Assembly: GCA_002482505.1 (NCBI GenBank)
Contig: DLGD01000007.1
Coordinates: 104,932 to 168,931 of the forward strand
Length of the DNA stretch: 64,000 nt
Reading direction: 5' to 3'
Source: Christensenella sp. UBA7703
Lineage (GTDB): Bacteria > Bacillota > Clostridia > Christensenellales > CAG-138
The position numbers and the translations under genes were made by a program. Positions 1 to 8,126 of the stretch are shown here, piece by piece. How positions within the stretch are numbered: position 1 is the stretch's first letter; every line of letters begins with the position of its first letter. Below the pieces are notes generated by a model that saw only the letters and a program-made list of their open reading frames with translations, had not been told where the DNA came from and did not search any database.

Positions 1-1270
1 CAGCTGACTTTTTCATTTCATCCGTCCAGCTTTCCACCCGGGATCGGTCTTCCCATATATACTCGCAGGTATGACCGTCACGAAAAACGAATGCTAAATC
101 GTTAGGGTATCGCGCGACAATATAGTCAATCTCTTTATCAAAGAGTTCTTTATCAAACTCAGGTATTCCCAGCGCTTTTAATGAAAATTCGACCAGAGTT
201 GTTTCTGGTATCTTTTTGCTCAGACAAAAGTCCTTCCCTTCCGCTGAATAAGTACTGCAAACGTACCCTGGCGTTCCGTTTGTGTTCTTACGAATGAAGT
301 GCCTGCCGCATTGTGAGCAAACGATTTTTCGCCGGAACAGCTGATTATCCATCTTCGGTTCAGGGCGTTTGGCTGTCTTTTGATTGCTCTCCATGCGCTT
401 CATCGCGTGCTGATATGTATCAGCATCAATAATCGCGGGATGCGCGTTTTCGACCAGATAGAGCGGCAATTCGCCGTGGTTCTTTTTCGCGCGTTTGGAT
501 AGGTGGTCTTTCGTGAACGTCTTCTGCAAGAGCTGATTGCCGGTGTACTTTTCGTTCCTGAGTATTTCCGAGACCGTAAACTGCTTCCACTGTCCGCCTT
601 GTTCGCAGGGAATACCTTCAAGACGGAGCCGTTTCGCGATCACGGTAGCGCTGTCGCCGGCAAGGTATTCTTCGAAAATTCTGCGTACGATCGCCGCTTT
701 GTAATCGTCGACCGTGACCTTGCCGCGCCGTATCGTATACCCGTACAATTGACACCATCCCGAGATTTCGCCCTGTTCAAACTTCTTTCGAATCCGCCAT
801 TTTATATTTTCAGAAGCGGAGCGGCTTTCTTCCTGTGCATATGAAGAGAGGATGGTGAGCATCAGCTCGCCATCCCCTGAATTGCTGTGGATATTCTCCC
901 GTTCAAAGAACACATCCACGCCTCTTTGTTTCAGTTCACGTAGGATATTCAGCGTATCCAATGTGTTTCGCGAAAATCGGCTTAGCGATTTCGTGATCAC
1001 CATGTCGATCTTTCCTGCATAGCAATCCGAAATCAACCGCTGAAATTCCGGACGATTGTCTTTCGTGCCTGATAGGCCCTCGTCCGCATATACCCCGATG
1101 TAAATCCATTGCGGGTTTCTCTGTATGTGCGCGCTGTAGTAGCTGACTTGAGCCGCCAGGGATTCAACCATAGCCATTTTATCATTGGAAACGCGAGCAT
1201 AGGCGGCCACCCGCAACCGTTGCGGGATTGCCGGAATCGTTGGCTGTACTTTGTGTATCACTCGATTCAT
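1..1270 (-). CDS. Large serine recombinase (phage integrase), 3' end outside window
   Basis: Site-specific recombinase of the large serine (resolvase/invertase) family, which would integrate and excise the prophage. I translated it directly; the reading frame is open from the ATG at 1270 to the window edge (about 423 codons). The N-terminal catalytic domain has YARVS with nucleophile Ser28, then ADEGLSGTK and a KSLSRFSRNTLDT segment. A 'recombinase' DNA-binding domain follows (FTVSEILRNEKYTGNQLL), then a zinc ribbon starting with KIVCSQCG. An AGGAG lies just before the start codon. It is preceded by two small genes commonly found with such integrases. Its position at the end of the lysis genes places attL (or attR) just left of the window. 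Confidence 0.95.
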   Translation of the reverse strand, partial: MNRVIHKVQPTIPAIPQRLRVAAYARVSNDKMAMVESLAAQVSYYSAHIQRNPQWIYIGVYADEGLSGTKDNRPEFQRLISDCYAGKIDMVITKSLSRFSRNTLDTLNILRELKQRGVDVFFERENIHSNSGDGELMLTILSSYAQEESRSASENIKWRIRKKFEQGEISGWCQLYGYTIRRGKVTVDDYKAAIVRRIFEEYLAGDSATVIAKRLRLEGIPCEQGGQWKQFTVSEILRNEKYTGNQLLQKTFTKDHLSKRAKKNHGELPLYLVENAHPAIIDADTYQHAMKRMESNQKTAKRPEPKMDNQLFRRKIVCSQCGRHFIRKNTNGTPGYVCSTYSAEGKDFCLSKKIPETTLVEFSLKALGIPEFDKELFDKEIDYIVARYPNDLAFVFRDGHTCEYIWEDRSRVESWTDEMKKSA

Positions 1271-1295
1271 ACCTATGCTCCTATCATGTGGCATA

Positions 1296-1490
1296 TTAGC
1301 TCTTATCTGGTGCTTTATCAACAGATGTTTTGAGCAAGATATTCCCGATCGGCGGTTGGTGCTTCTCGATCATAAGAGCATCGAAAGTTTCGTGTTCAGC
1401 CTGCGAAATCAGCCCTTTCCGCAGCATACAATTAGCCAAAGCCATCGAAACGCGATATCGCAACTCCTGTTCAAACTGCTCGTTTGTCAT
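1296..1490 (-). CDS. Small SHOCT-like protein preceding the recombinase
   Basis: A 64-residue protein starting MTNEQFEQELRYRVSMAL. The rest is one helical segment ending in a variable tail. Similar short proteins with a SHOCT-like helix pair (here MLRKGLISQAEHETFDALM) are often found directly upstream of serine recombinases in clostridial prophages; their function is not known to me. A longer frame from 1562 exists, but GGGGA precedes the ATG at 1490 and the family begins at that methionine. It overlaps the end of the upstream HTH gene by about 20 bases and lies 25 bases before the recombinase, so the three probably share a transcript. Confidence 0.7.
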   Translation of the reverse strand: MTNEQFEQELRYRVSMALANCMLRKGLISQAEHETFDALMIEKHQPPIGNILLKTSVDKAPDKS

Positions 1491-1896
1491 GTGTTTTCTT
1501 ATCCCCAAAGCGAGCATGAATATAGCAGGCATGGCAGCAGTACTTTCTGTGATTCTTTTCATAATCCTCGAAAACGCGACCGCAGAGCGTGCACTTTGCT
1601 TTGACGGCGGACTTCAAACTCCGATTGTCTTGATGCTGTGTCCACCATGTTCTCCGGCAAAGATCTGAACAAAACTGTTTTCGTTTGCCAGTTACATTCT
1701 GAACAAGGGCTGCTCCACATAATTTGCAGTGATCCGCATCGTGATTCTCCCCTGTGACCTCAGCTGGCTGGATTCCCATTCTCTGGCATATTGATTTCAC
1801 TGTATTTCGCGAAATGCGTAGTTTGTCAGCAATTTGGGTATAACTCATACCTTCGAGCCGTAAATGCAGGATTTCTTCTCGTTCCTTTAGTGTCAT
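1471..1896 (-). CDS. Sigma-like helix-turn-helix protein with two cysteine clusters
   Basis: A 141-residue protein. Residues 1-40 form a sigma-70 region 4-like helix-turn-helix (LEGMSYTQIADKLRISRNTV). Two cysteine clusters follow: CKLCGAAL...CSDLC around residues 57-80, and CTLCGRVF...CCHAC near 100-123, each resembling a zinc-binding knuckle. It is probably a DNA-binding regulator of the recombinase operon. Proteins of this layout often sit between the lysis module and the serine integrase in Bacillota prophages. It starts with ATG after an AGGAG-type site, just past a terminator that separates it from the lysis genes, so it likely has its own promoter. Confidence 0.7.
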   Translation of the reverse strand: MTLKEREEILHLRLEGMSYTQIADKLRISRNTVKSICQRMGIQPAEVTGENHDADHCKLCGAALVQNVTGKRKQFCSDLCRRTWWTQHQDNRSLKSAVKAKCTLCGRVFEDYEKNHRKYCCHACYIHARFGDKKTHDKRAV

Positions 1897-1907
1897 ATCT
1901 CCTCCAA

Positions 1908-1938
1908 TGAAAAAAGGAGCGCCTCGAAAGACGCTCCC
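1908..1938 (-). terminator. Rho-independent terminator after the lysis genes
   Basis: On the minus strand, GGAGCG (1916-1921 on plus) pairs with CGCTCC (1932-1937), giving a hairpin followed directly by a run of T (A tract 1908-1915 on plus). It ends the late transcript just after the holin stop and insulates the recombinase operon. Confidence 0.85.
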
Positions 1939-1961
1939 GTTTCCCCGAATACAGTTGTTGT

Positions 1962-2441
1962 TTACTTCATTCCCGCAATCAGATGCTCCGCCGTACCGGT
2001 GATCAGAGCGGATATATCCACCTGCGCGGCGGTCAGCACATCCATCGCGGATGCGGAGAGTTTCGCCGTGGTCTTTTCGTAGAGCAGTTGACCGAGCTGC
2101 GCAATTTCTTCTTTGGTCAGTTTGCCATCCTTATGCGCGGCCTTCATGCCGTCCACAACCGTTTGTTTCAGCTCGCCGACCGTGATCTGCGCGAGCTTAA
2201 TCAGTTCCTGTTGCGCGTGGTTCACGGTATCGAGCTGGGTTGCTTTGCCGAGTTTCGCCGTCAACCATGCGCCGAACACGCCGATCAGCGCAATAAAAAA
2301 TGCCGCGGCAATGTTCACGGCATTCTCGATCAGAATATCGGCGACGGTAGCGTCTGCGGTTCCACCGAAGTCCGCCAGCGCGACGGCTGGCAGTGCAAGC
2401 ATCAGGAGCGCGATTAGGACCAGAATCAGTTTCTTTTTCAT
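1962..2441 (-). CDS. Phage holin, LLH family
   Basis: Small membrane protein (159 aa) predicted to permeabilise the membrane so that the endolysin can reach the wall. The N-terminus is a signal-like hydrophobic segment (about residues 4-23). A second hydrophobic segment follows at about 42-65 (NIAAAFFIALIGVFGAWLTAK). The soluble C-terminal half, with LIKLAQITVGELKQTVVDG, matches the LLH/Phage_holin_6 family architecture. AGGAGG precedes the ATG. It lies downstream of the endolysin and a small membrane protein, a normal lysis cassette order, and the operon terminator follows 24 bases after its stop. Confidence 0.85.
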   Translation of the reverse strand: MKKKLILVLIALLMLALPAVALADFGGTADATVADILIENAVNIAAAFFIALIGVFGAWLTAKLGKATQLDTVNHAQQELIKLAQITVGELKQTVVDGMKAAHKDGKLTKEEIAQLGQLLYEKTTAKLSASAMDVLTAAQVDISALITGTAEHLIAGMK

Positions 2442-2452
2442 GTTTGTTCCTC

Positions 2453-2755
2453 CTAGATTGATGTAGCCTGCTCCGAAGCAAGCTCATGGACAAAATCTTC
2501 GTATTCTTCTTGCGCGGTCTTTGCTTTGTCCCGCGCAGTCTTCATCTCGCCGTTTGTTTCGCCGCGCTCTACGGCGATACAGGTCGCCAATGAAAGCGAT
2601 AGGCTCGCATCCTGCATCTTCATGGCGAGTTTTGACTCCTTTGCACGAATAGCAGCGCGTTTTTCTGTTTGTTTTCGGTCGCGCGTCATACGCACTTGTA
2701 GCCAAACGACTAGCAGCGCGAACACGCCCGAAATGATCTCCCCGATGTAATCCAA
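2453..2755 (-). CDS. Small membrane-anchored coiled-coil phage protein
   Basis: A 100-residue protein with one N-terminal membrane segment (about residues 7-20, ISGVFALLVVWLQV), followed by a charged helical region that looks like a coiled coil. The start codon is TTG, supported by GGGGGAA upstream. It sits between endolysin and holin, so a lysis accessory role (for example an antiholin or spanin-like helper) is plausible, but no family is recognised. Confidence 0.6.
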   Translation of the reverse strand: MDYIGEIISGVFALLVVWLQVRMTRDRKQTEKRAAIRAKESKLAMKMQDASLSLSLATCIAVERGETNGEMKTARDKAKTAQEEYEDFVHELASEQATSI

Positions 2756-2771
2756 CTTCGTTCCCCCACTT

Positions 2772-3524
2772 CTATTGATTCAAGAGCTTGCAGCGACCGC
2801 ATTTATGCCAGTACCCGCTACCGCCCTGATTGATTCCCTCCACAACGACGCCGACATCGCGGCCTTTTGCATGGATAACCATGCCTCGTCCCAGATAAAG
2901 CCCCACGTGCGTTTCATCTTCGGCATTCGTGGTACTGTTGCGGAACAGGAAATCGCCCGCAATCAGCTCGTTTCGCGCTACCACGTCGCACAGCGTCCAA
3001 AGTCCATCGCAGTTCTTTCGATCGTCCCAAATGCCAGTCTCACGCATGAGCCATGAAAGAAAGCCGGAGCAGTCATGTGCCATAAGGTCGGCAAAGCCTG
3101 CCTTATACTGGCTATCGCGAAACGTGATCGCGCGAGCGTACTCCTCGTCCATCGCTTGAATTTTTGAATTTGACAGGTCGGTCATTCCAGATGCGCCCCA
3201 AACATACAGATCACCAATACGCGTCAGAGCCAGCGAGCAGACCGCAGCTGCTTTGTCCGAAACCGTATCATTTGTGACCGGTTCCGTCTCCGTAATCGTG
3301 CCGTCAATCAGCGCCGCCCACGTTTCTTTCCCGATCACTCCATCGACGGTTAGCCCGGCCTGCGCCTGAAACCGCTTCACGGCCTCCAACGTGTCCGCAC
3401 CAAATGTCTTCTTGCTGACCGTTGTAATGTGGTCGCCATAGAACCCAAGCTCCAAGAGCTTTTGCTTGCAAAAAAGCACGTCCTCTCCGGACGTGCCTTT
3501 CTTCAAAACGCGCGTGAATTCCAC
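2772..3524 (-). CDS. Endolysin: peptidoglycan-binding domain plus NlpC/P60 hydrolase
   Basis: Cell-wall hydrolase that releases phage progeny by cutting peptidoglycan peptides. Residues 1-75 form a PG_binding_1 domain (LKKGTSGEDVLFCKQKLLEL; FQAQAGLTVDGVIGKETW). Residues about 90-250 form an NlpC/P60-type cysteine peptidase: catalytic Cys152 in AHDCSGF, His206 in ETHVGLYLG, and a later polar HAK at 218-220. Length (250 aa) is normal. The start is GTG with GGAGGAAATGA just upstream. There is no signal peptide, as expected for a holin-dependent enzyme. It is the first gene of the lysis cassette. Confidence 0.9.
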   Translation of the reverse strand: MEFTRVLKKGTSGEDVLFCKQKLLELGFYGDHITTVSKKTFGADTLEAVKRFQAQAGLTVDGVIGKETWAALIDGTITETEPVTNDTVSDKAAAVCSLALTRIGDLYVWGASGMTDLSNSKIQAMDEEYARAITFRDSQYKAGFADLMAHDCSGFLSWLMRETGIWDDRKNCDGLWTLCDVVARNELIAGDFLFRNSTTNAEDETHVGLYLGRGMVIHAKGRDVGVVVEGINQGGSGYWHKCGRCKLLNQ

Positions 3525-3613
3525 TCATTTCCTCCATTCCGAACCTAACAAATTTCATGATTTCTTCATGGTATTTCCTTGAAAAATCTGCTATGATGCA
3601 GGTACATCAAAGC

Positions 3614-3675
3614 TTGCATGGTATACAACCTACCTACCCGGTATGTCCCAATCCCTAATAAGATTTACCATGCAA
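3614..3675. repeat. 9-bp inverted repeat between tail fibre and lysis genes
   Basis: TTGCATGGT at 3614-3622 is exactly matched by ACCATGCAA at 3667-3675, 44 bases apart, in the gap between tail fibre and endolysin. It could be an operator pair or the stem of a long hairpin in the late mRNA. No function is known. Confidence 0.5.
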
Positions 3676-3680
3676 ATTAG

Positions 3681-3748
3681 AAAGGCACTCTTCCCCCCGG
3701 CTGAGTGCCTTTCGCTATTTTGGGGCGCTCCGTAAGGAGTGCTTTTTT
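3681..3748. terminator. Double hairpin after the tail fibre gene
   Basis: Two hairpins in a row. AAAGGCACTC (3681-3690) pairs with GAGTGCCTTT (3703-3712). GCGCTCC (3725-3731) pairs with GGAGTGC (3736-3742), followed by six T on the plus strand. For the minus-strand tail transcript the first hairpin is the better intrinsic terminator or processing structure; the second is oriented for plus-strand transcripts. Confidence 0.6.
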
Positions 3749-3758
3749 CTTACATGCC

Positions 3759-5837
3759 CTATGCCGTTCTTTTCCAGAAGTAGCATGTGATATAGGGCTG
3801 CAGGTTGTTGTGCGCTGCGCCGCTACCGTTACTGCCGACTGAGCCGGATACAGACCCTGTGTGGTCATGCGAACCGCCGGATCCCGTTGTCTGTCCGCTA
3901 GAGCTTCCTCCATTGGTCATATAGTAATAAGTAGAGCCTGAACCACTGCCGACCTTATACGATCCCGAAGATGCTTGGTGCGCATGCGCGCCGTTCGCGT
4001 TGACTGTCACCGAACCACTGAACGAGTGATTGTGCGACGGCATCTCCGCTACGGACAGCGCTTGCGTGCTCGCGCCACCTGTTTTCTCCACCGTGCTGAA
4101 GTTCGTGTCGGAGGTGTTCACTCCAACCGGTACCCGCCCTGTACCCCATCTTGTCCACGTTCCACCAAGGAACGTGCTCTCATCCGCGGCGGATACCGTC
4201 ATCCGGATACTCCCAACCGGGAAGATGAGGTTTGCCAACCAGAGAACACTTGTAAAGGCAACGCTATCGTCAAACTGCACGTTTTCTCGAAACCGCGCCG
4301 GCCAGCCAACATCGAATTTGTCCTCTTCGGCAACCTTACCAACCGCAAGTCCCATACCGGTGCTGCGCACGGAAAGGATCACTTCCGCTGTGCTCAGATC
4401 GATATACCCGTACGCTTCACCGAAATAGTCGCCAAGTGTAACACGGATGTCGTAAGTGTACTGATTTGAGAGGCTACCGCCGATTCGGTATAGACCGTTA
4501 ACGGTATAAGCAGAAAGAGCGATCGTCGTATCTGTATAGTACGTTTCGCTCTTGCGCTTATAGCCAATTTTGAGTACGCGGGTGTTCTTGTTATTTACAG
4601 AGGAGATCACACCATTTACCGCCACCATGGCATATGTTCCTGTGTTACTCGCATTCCCTGCAGCGTCGCACCGAAAGACCGAAACTGACGGGATGGATGG
4701 TGAATTATACGCCACTACTTCGAACGTTCCTGTCAGAACAGTAGTTCGTCCCCGGCTGTCCGTAACCGTCGCGCGGATCGTATTCGTTCCAGCGGTGGTC
4801 AGTTCATTCGTCGAGAAGGAGTTGCCCGAATACGTCGCCCCGTTAACCGTGGTCGAGATCGATGAAATCGACGAACTGTAGACACCGGAAACAGAAATAC
4901 TGACGCTTAACTTGCTATTTCGCTGAACAAAACACCCGAATTGCGTCGCCAGATCTTCCTCCGCTTCAGAAAACCAGATCGATCCTGTTGGCACAACAGA
5001 AGCTGGGATCGCGGCATTAATGCTTACCTGCGTAGTGCCAAGAAGAACTCCGTTTGAATAGGTATCGCAATACAGCGTTCCTCCGACGCTCGTCGCGTTT
5101 GGCGCGACGTTGGCTTCGTCCAGCAACGGTGTCCATGAAATGCTAGTTGCTGAGGTTTGGGCCGCGATCGTCGTCTCCACGCGCGAACCAAACTTCGCTC
5201 GCAAGGTATGTAGAAACGCGCTCGACGCCGGCGTAAGCGTGATCGTTGCCGCGCTGCCGAGTGCGACGGCGGAGACGGTGGGCGTGGTAATGCGAGGAAT
5301 CGCAGGCAGTGAAATGACTACGCTGCCGTTCGCCGTTCCAATGGATGCGGAATAGGTGCAGTTCGCTGTAAACGCCAATGTGATCTGCCTTGTCCCATCC
5401 GAGTTGTGGGTTACCGTACATTCGCCATATGCTTCGTTCTCTATGCTCGCATTGTCGGTCAGGATCATCAGATATTGGTAGCCCAGCGCCGTACCGTAGG
5501 GTTCCTGATACTGCGTGATGTATTCGTCCCGGTAAGGAATGCGTGAGATCGCGAAGCCTCTGCCTATGCGGTTGTAGACAACGCTTCCGTCGACCGTTAC
5601 GCTCATCGCGCCCCGCGAATTCGAATCGATGTTATTGCAATAGACGTCAAACTGCTCGGTGTTTCCCGAGGTCGCCAGAAACACATAGAACCGGATGGTT
5701 GAGGCGTTGCTGGTGGCTGATTGCGAAACGATCTTGTACTCCAACCAACAGGAAATCTTGCTTGCCGCAGTTCCAGAAAGAGAACCGTTGACGATCGTGT
5801 ATCCGTCGTGAATCGACTCATACGGCCAATTTGCCAT
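3759..5837 (-). CDS. Tail fibre / receptor-binding protein with gp10-like C-terminus
   Basis: Structural protein of 692 aa at the end of the tail module, likely making contact with the host surface. The N-terminal part is beta-rich (residues 1-180), followed by repeated Ig-like beta segments (about 180-480). The C-terminal 150 residues start with FPVGSIRMTVSAADESTFLG and contain VAEMPSHNHSFSGSVTVNA, a Gly/Ser/His-rich stretch and the ending LQPYITCYFWKRTA. This is typical of Gp10-C / tail-collar domains that form the tip trimer. It follows the tail endopeptidase gene by 4 bases. The start is ATG with GGGGTAAGG upstream. Confidence 0.85.
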   Translation of the reverse strand: MANWPYESIHDGYTIVNGSLSGTAASKISCWLEYKIVSQSATSNASTIRFYVFLATSGNTEQFDVYCNNIDSNSRGAMSVTVDGSVVYNRIGRGFAISRIPYRDEYITQYQEPYGTALGYQYLMILTDNASIENEAYGECTVTHNSDGTRQITLAFTANCTYSASIGTANGSVVISLPAIPRITTPTVSAVALGSAATITLTPASSAFLHTLRAKFGSRVETTIAAQTSATSISWTPLLDEANVAPNATSVGGTLYCDTYSNGVLLGTTQVSINAAIPASVVPTGSIWFSEAEEDLATQFGCFVQRNSKLSVSISVSGVYSSSISSISTTVNGATYSGNSFSTNELTTAGTNTIRATVTDSRGRTTVLTGTFEVVAYNSPSIPSVSVFRCDAAGNASNTGTYAMVAVNGVISSVNNKNTRVLKIGYKRKSETYYTDTTIALSAYTVNGLYRIGGSLSNQYTYDIRVTLGDYFGEAYGYIDLSTAEVILSVRSTGMGLAVGKVAEEDKFDVGWPARFRENVQFDDSVAFTSVLWLANLIFPVGSIRMTVSAADESTFLGGTWTRWGTGRVPVGVNTSDTNFSTVEKTGGASTQALSVAEMPSHNHSFSGSVTVNANGAHAHQASSGSYKVGSGSGSTYYYMTNGGSSSGQTTGSGGSHDHTGSVSGSVGSNGSGAAHNNLQPYITCYFWKRTA

Positions 5838-5841
5838 ATCC

Positions 5842-7485
5842 TTACCCCGCGATCTTTTTGAAATTCAAATTGCCGCTCTCAGGCACCCAAGCGAAACTCC
5901 CTATCCGCAGCGACGATAGTACCTGTACATCGTTGACGTACAACTTGCCGGACGAAAAGTAGGCGATTGCGCTGTCGGTTGTCACGCTGTCCTCACTGCC
6001 GGAAAAGAAATACAGGATGTCGTTCTCCAGCTTGAGCTTGATCGCGGACGTGCTCTTTCCAATCACAATGCCGGATGAGATCAGGCGGATGAAGCTTCTC
6101 ACCGACTCAAATTGCTGTGACGTCTCACCATTCAGCGTTGAAATGCGGCTAGCGGTCTCTGTGAAGTTCGCCTCAATCGTCCCCGCCATGATGGAAAACG
6201 ACGTCTGTATCGTATTCTGTAGCGCGACGAAGTCCTGTGTTCGGACATAGTCCTCCAGCGCGATCATGATAATCTGCTGCGCCGATTGCAGAATCGAGGT
6301 GTTCTGGGTGAGCTGCTCCTGCACGATTTCTTTGATTTCGCCGTGCGTCGTATAGTCCGACTCGATCGTCTCGATACGGTTCTTGACAGATGTGTTTTGC
6401 CTTATCTCCTCACCGATCAGCGATGGACGCGAATCCCCTAGCACGATTCCAGTGCTCGCCGGGTTATTCAGTGGAACCGTCAACTCGGACAGCACATACG
6501 TCTCTTCCGGGCAGAGTGTGCTGCAGGAGACGATCACCTTATCCAAGAAGTGAAACGACTCGACGTTCGCGTCGGCGTTGTGCAAGTCGACCGCTGAGAG
6601 TTTGATCGTCTGCTTGAATCGCGCGCCGGTCCCGTGCAACCAATCGCGACCCTTGTTCATGAGGATCGTCGGATCCGTGATTCCATCCCATGTGGTCAAA
6701 CCAGACGGCGCGAAAATCATCCCATATTCGGCAACAAGTGCCGAATCTTTTACAAAATCCTGTCCCTCATTCACGCTCGCGATCGTGAGTCGTGCGTCGC
6801 TTTCCGATTCCGGGTCGATGTCACGAAGAGCCGCACCAAGCGGGACGCAGGCGGTAAAGGTCTCAGATGCGTTCTTACTCATTACGAGGTCGATCAGGTT
6901 TTCACCGAATTCGATCTTTTGTGTTGATGTGTCCTGCACGTCGGCAAGATAGTCCAGAACCGGATTCTCGTTTTCGTCGAATCGCACGATCAGGTAGCCA
7001 CCGAGCGAGTCTATTAGACAGGTCTTCATTATCTGCCAAGCTGAAAGGTAGTCCTTTGTCGCGATGCTGATTGAGCCAGTAAGATCGCAATTCCCAATGC
7101 CGAGACGCTGGTTCGAGTTTACCTGGACGTTATGTTGGGTCAGGATGTATTGCCAGACATCAGCCGCTGTACTATCCATAGCAAATGGGCGGAGGATGCT
7201 GTCCAGCAGAAAAGCCAGCGTCCCTTCTACCACCACCTTGCGGTTTTCGTACAGATCGCGCTCGTCCTCGATCGCACGCCCAACCCAGATCAAGGTATCG
7301 TCTCGATAGACCTTGATGCGGCTCTTTAGCTTTTCCAGCACTCCATAATGCGGATGCTCCTTCGGAATCGTGAACGTCAGCTCACCCGGCTCGTTCTTCT
7401 TCTGTGTCAGATCTGGTTCCAGTATGAACAGGTCTGGCAAGCGCGGATCATATAACACGTAGGAATCACAGAGAATTCGGTACAT
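5842..7485 (-). CDS. Tail-associated protein (prophage endopeptidase / tail spike family)
   Basis: A 547-residue baseplate hub or tail-associated protein, the usual third gene after tape measure and distal tail protein. The N-terminal region (MYRILCDSYVLYDPR; KNEPGELTFTIPKEHP) matches the Prophage_tail / siphovirus Gp37-like fold. The middle carries a gp27-like hub region, and residues about 380-460 look helical and coiled (EIVQEQLTQNTSILQSAQQ). No clear peptidase active site is visible, so I call it structural. Its start overlaps the last base of the distal tail gene, consistent with translational coupling. Confidence 0.85.
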   Translation of the reverse strand: MYRILCDSYVLYDPRLPDLFILEPDLTQKKNEPGELTFTIPKEHPHYGVLEKLKSRIKVYRDDTLIWVGRAIEDERDLYENRKVVVEGTLAFLLDSILRPFAMDSTAADVWQYILTQHNVQVNSNQRLGIGNCDLTGSISIATKDYLSAWQIMKTCLIDSLGGYLIVRFDENENPVLDYLADVQDTSTQKIEFGENLIDLVMSKNASETFTACVPLGAALRDIDPESESDARLTIASVNEGQDFVKDSALVAEYGMIFAPSGLTTWDGITDPTILMNKGRDWLHGTGARFKQTIKLSAVDLHNADANVESFHFLDKVIVSCSTLCPEETYVLSELTVPLNNPASTGIVLGDSRPSLIGEEIRQNTSVKNRIETIESDYTTHGEIKEIVQEQLTQNTSILQSAQQIIMIALEDYVRTQDFVALQNTIQTSFSIMAGTIEANFTETASRISTLNGETSQQFESVRSFIRLISSGIVIGKSTSAIKLKLENDILYFFSGSEDSVTTDSAIAYFSSGKLYVNDVQVLSSLRIGSFAWVPESGNLNFKKIAG

Positions 7486-8126
7486 CAGAGTGTTCCTTTC
7501 CGGTAGGTGAACGTAATTCGCCCCGTCCCAGTGATTTCGATCGCAGTATCGCCCTCCAAGAGTACCAGTGAAGGAATGATGTGCGTTCCCACTGAAAGGT
7601 TGACGGTGTAGTCCTTACCTAAGAGCGTGAACGCGAGCGTCATTTCAGCGGAAACAGTGATCGTCGGCACGGTCGGCATGCGCGTGTTCGTCAGTGTTAC
7701 TGTAGCGGTACCGTTGGGCAGGATCGTAACGGTGGTTTCGAAGTGTTCCAGCTTATACGGCTTTGCTCGGCATTCCAGTAACAGCTCGCAGTATCCCGAG
7801 TGCCGTTCGACATCATCCACTGTAACTCGCGCGTCGTAATAAAAGGTCGGGTCGCGATCGAAGATCACGTTCATGCGCCGTCCGTGTACATCAGCTGCAA
7901 AGGCTGACACCGAAGCGTCGAATGGTGCGCGCGCATACAGTGTCAGCGATATGACCCGATCAGCATATCGCACCGTGCCGAACGCTTCCGATAAATCGAG
8001 CGCGCCATCGCGCCCGGGGATCTCCACGAAGTTCATCTGCGGTTCCGGCATGGGGATGGCGTAGGGCGCGACAATCAGACCGTAGTCCGCGCGCGCCCAC
8101 TTCGTTCCGAATCGGATATCGCTCAC
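7485..8126 (-). CDS. Distal tail protein (Dit family)
   Basis: Distal tail protein of 213 aa, which would form the hexameric ring joining the tail tube to the baseplate hub. The N-terminus MSDIRFGTKWARADYGLI and the segment FVEIPGRDGALDLSEAFG are characteristic of the Sipho_tail/Dit family, and the C-terminal half is a beta galectin-like domain. It overlaps the tape measure stop by 4 bases and sits directly after it, the canonical siphophage order. Confidence 0.88.
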   Translation of the reverse strand: MSDIRFGTKWARADYGLIVAPYAIPMPEPQMNFVEIPGRDGALDLSEAFGTVRYADRVISLTLYARAPFDASVSAFAADVHGRRMNVIFDRDPTFYYDARVTVDDVERHSGYCELLLECRAKPYKLEHFETTVTILPNGTATVTLTNTRMPTVPTITVSAEMTLAFTLLGKDYTVNLSVGTHIIPSLVLLEGDTAIEITGTGRITFTYRKGTL

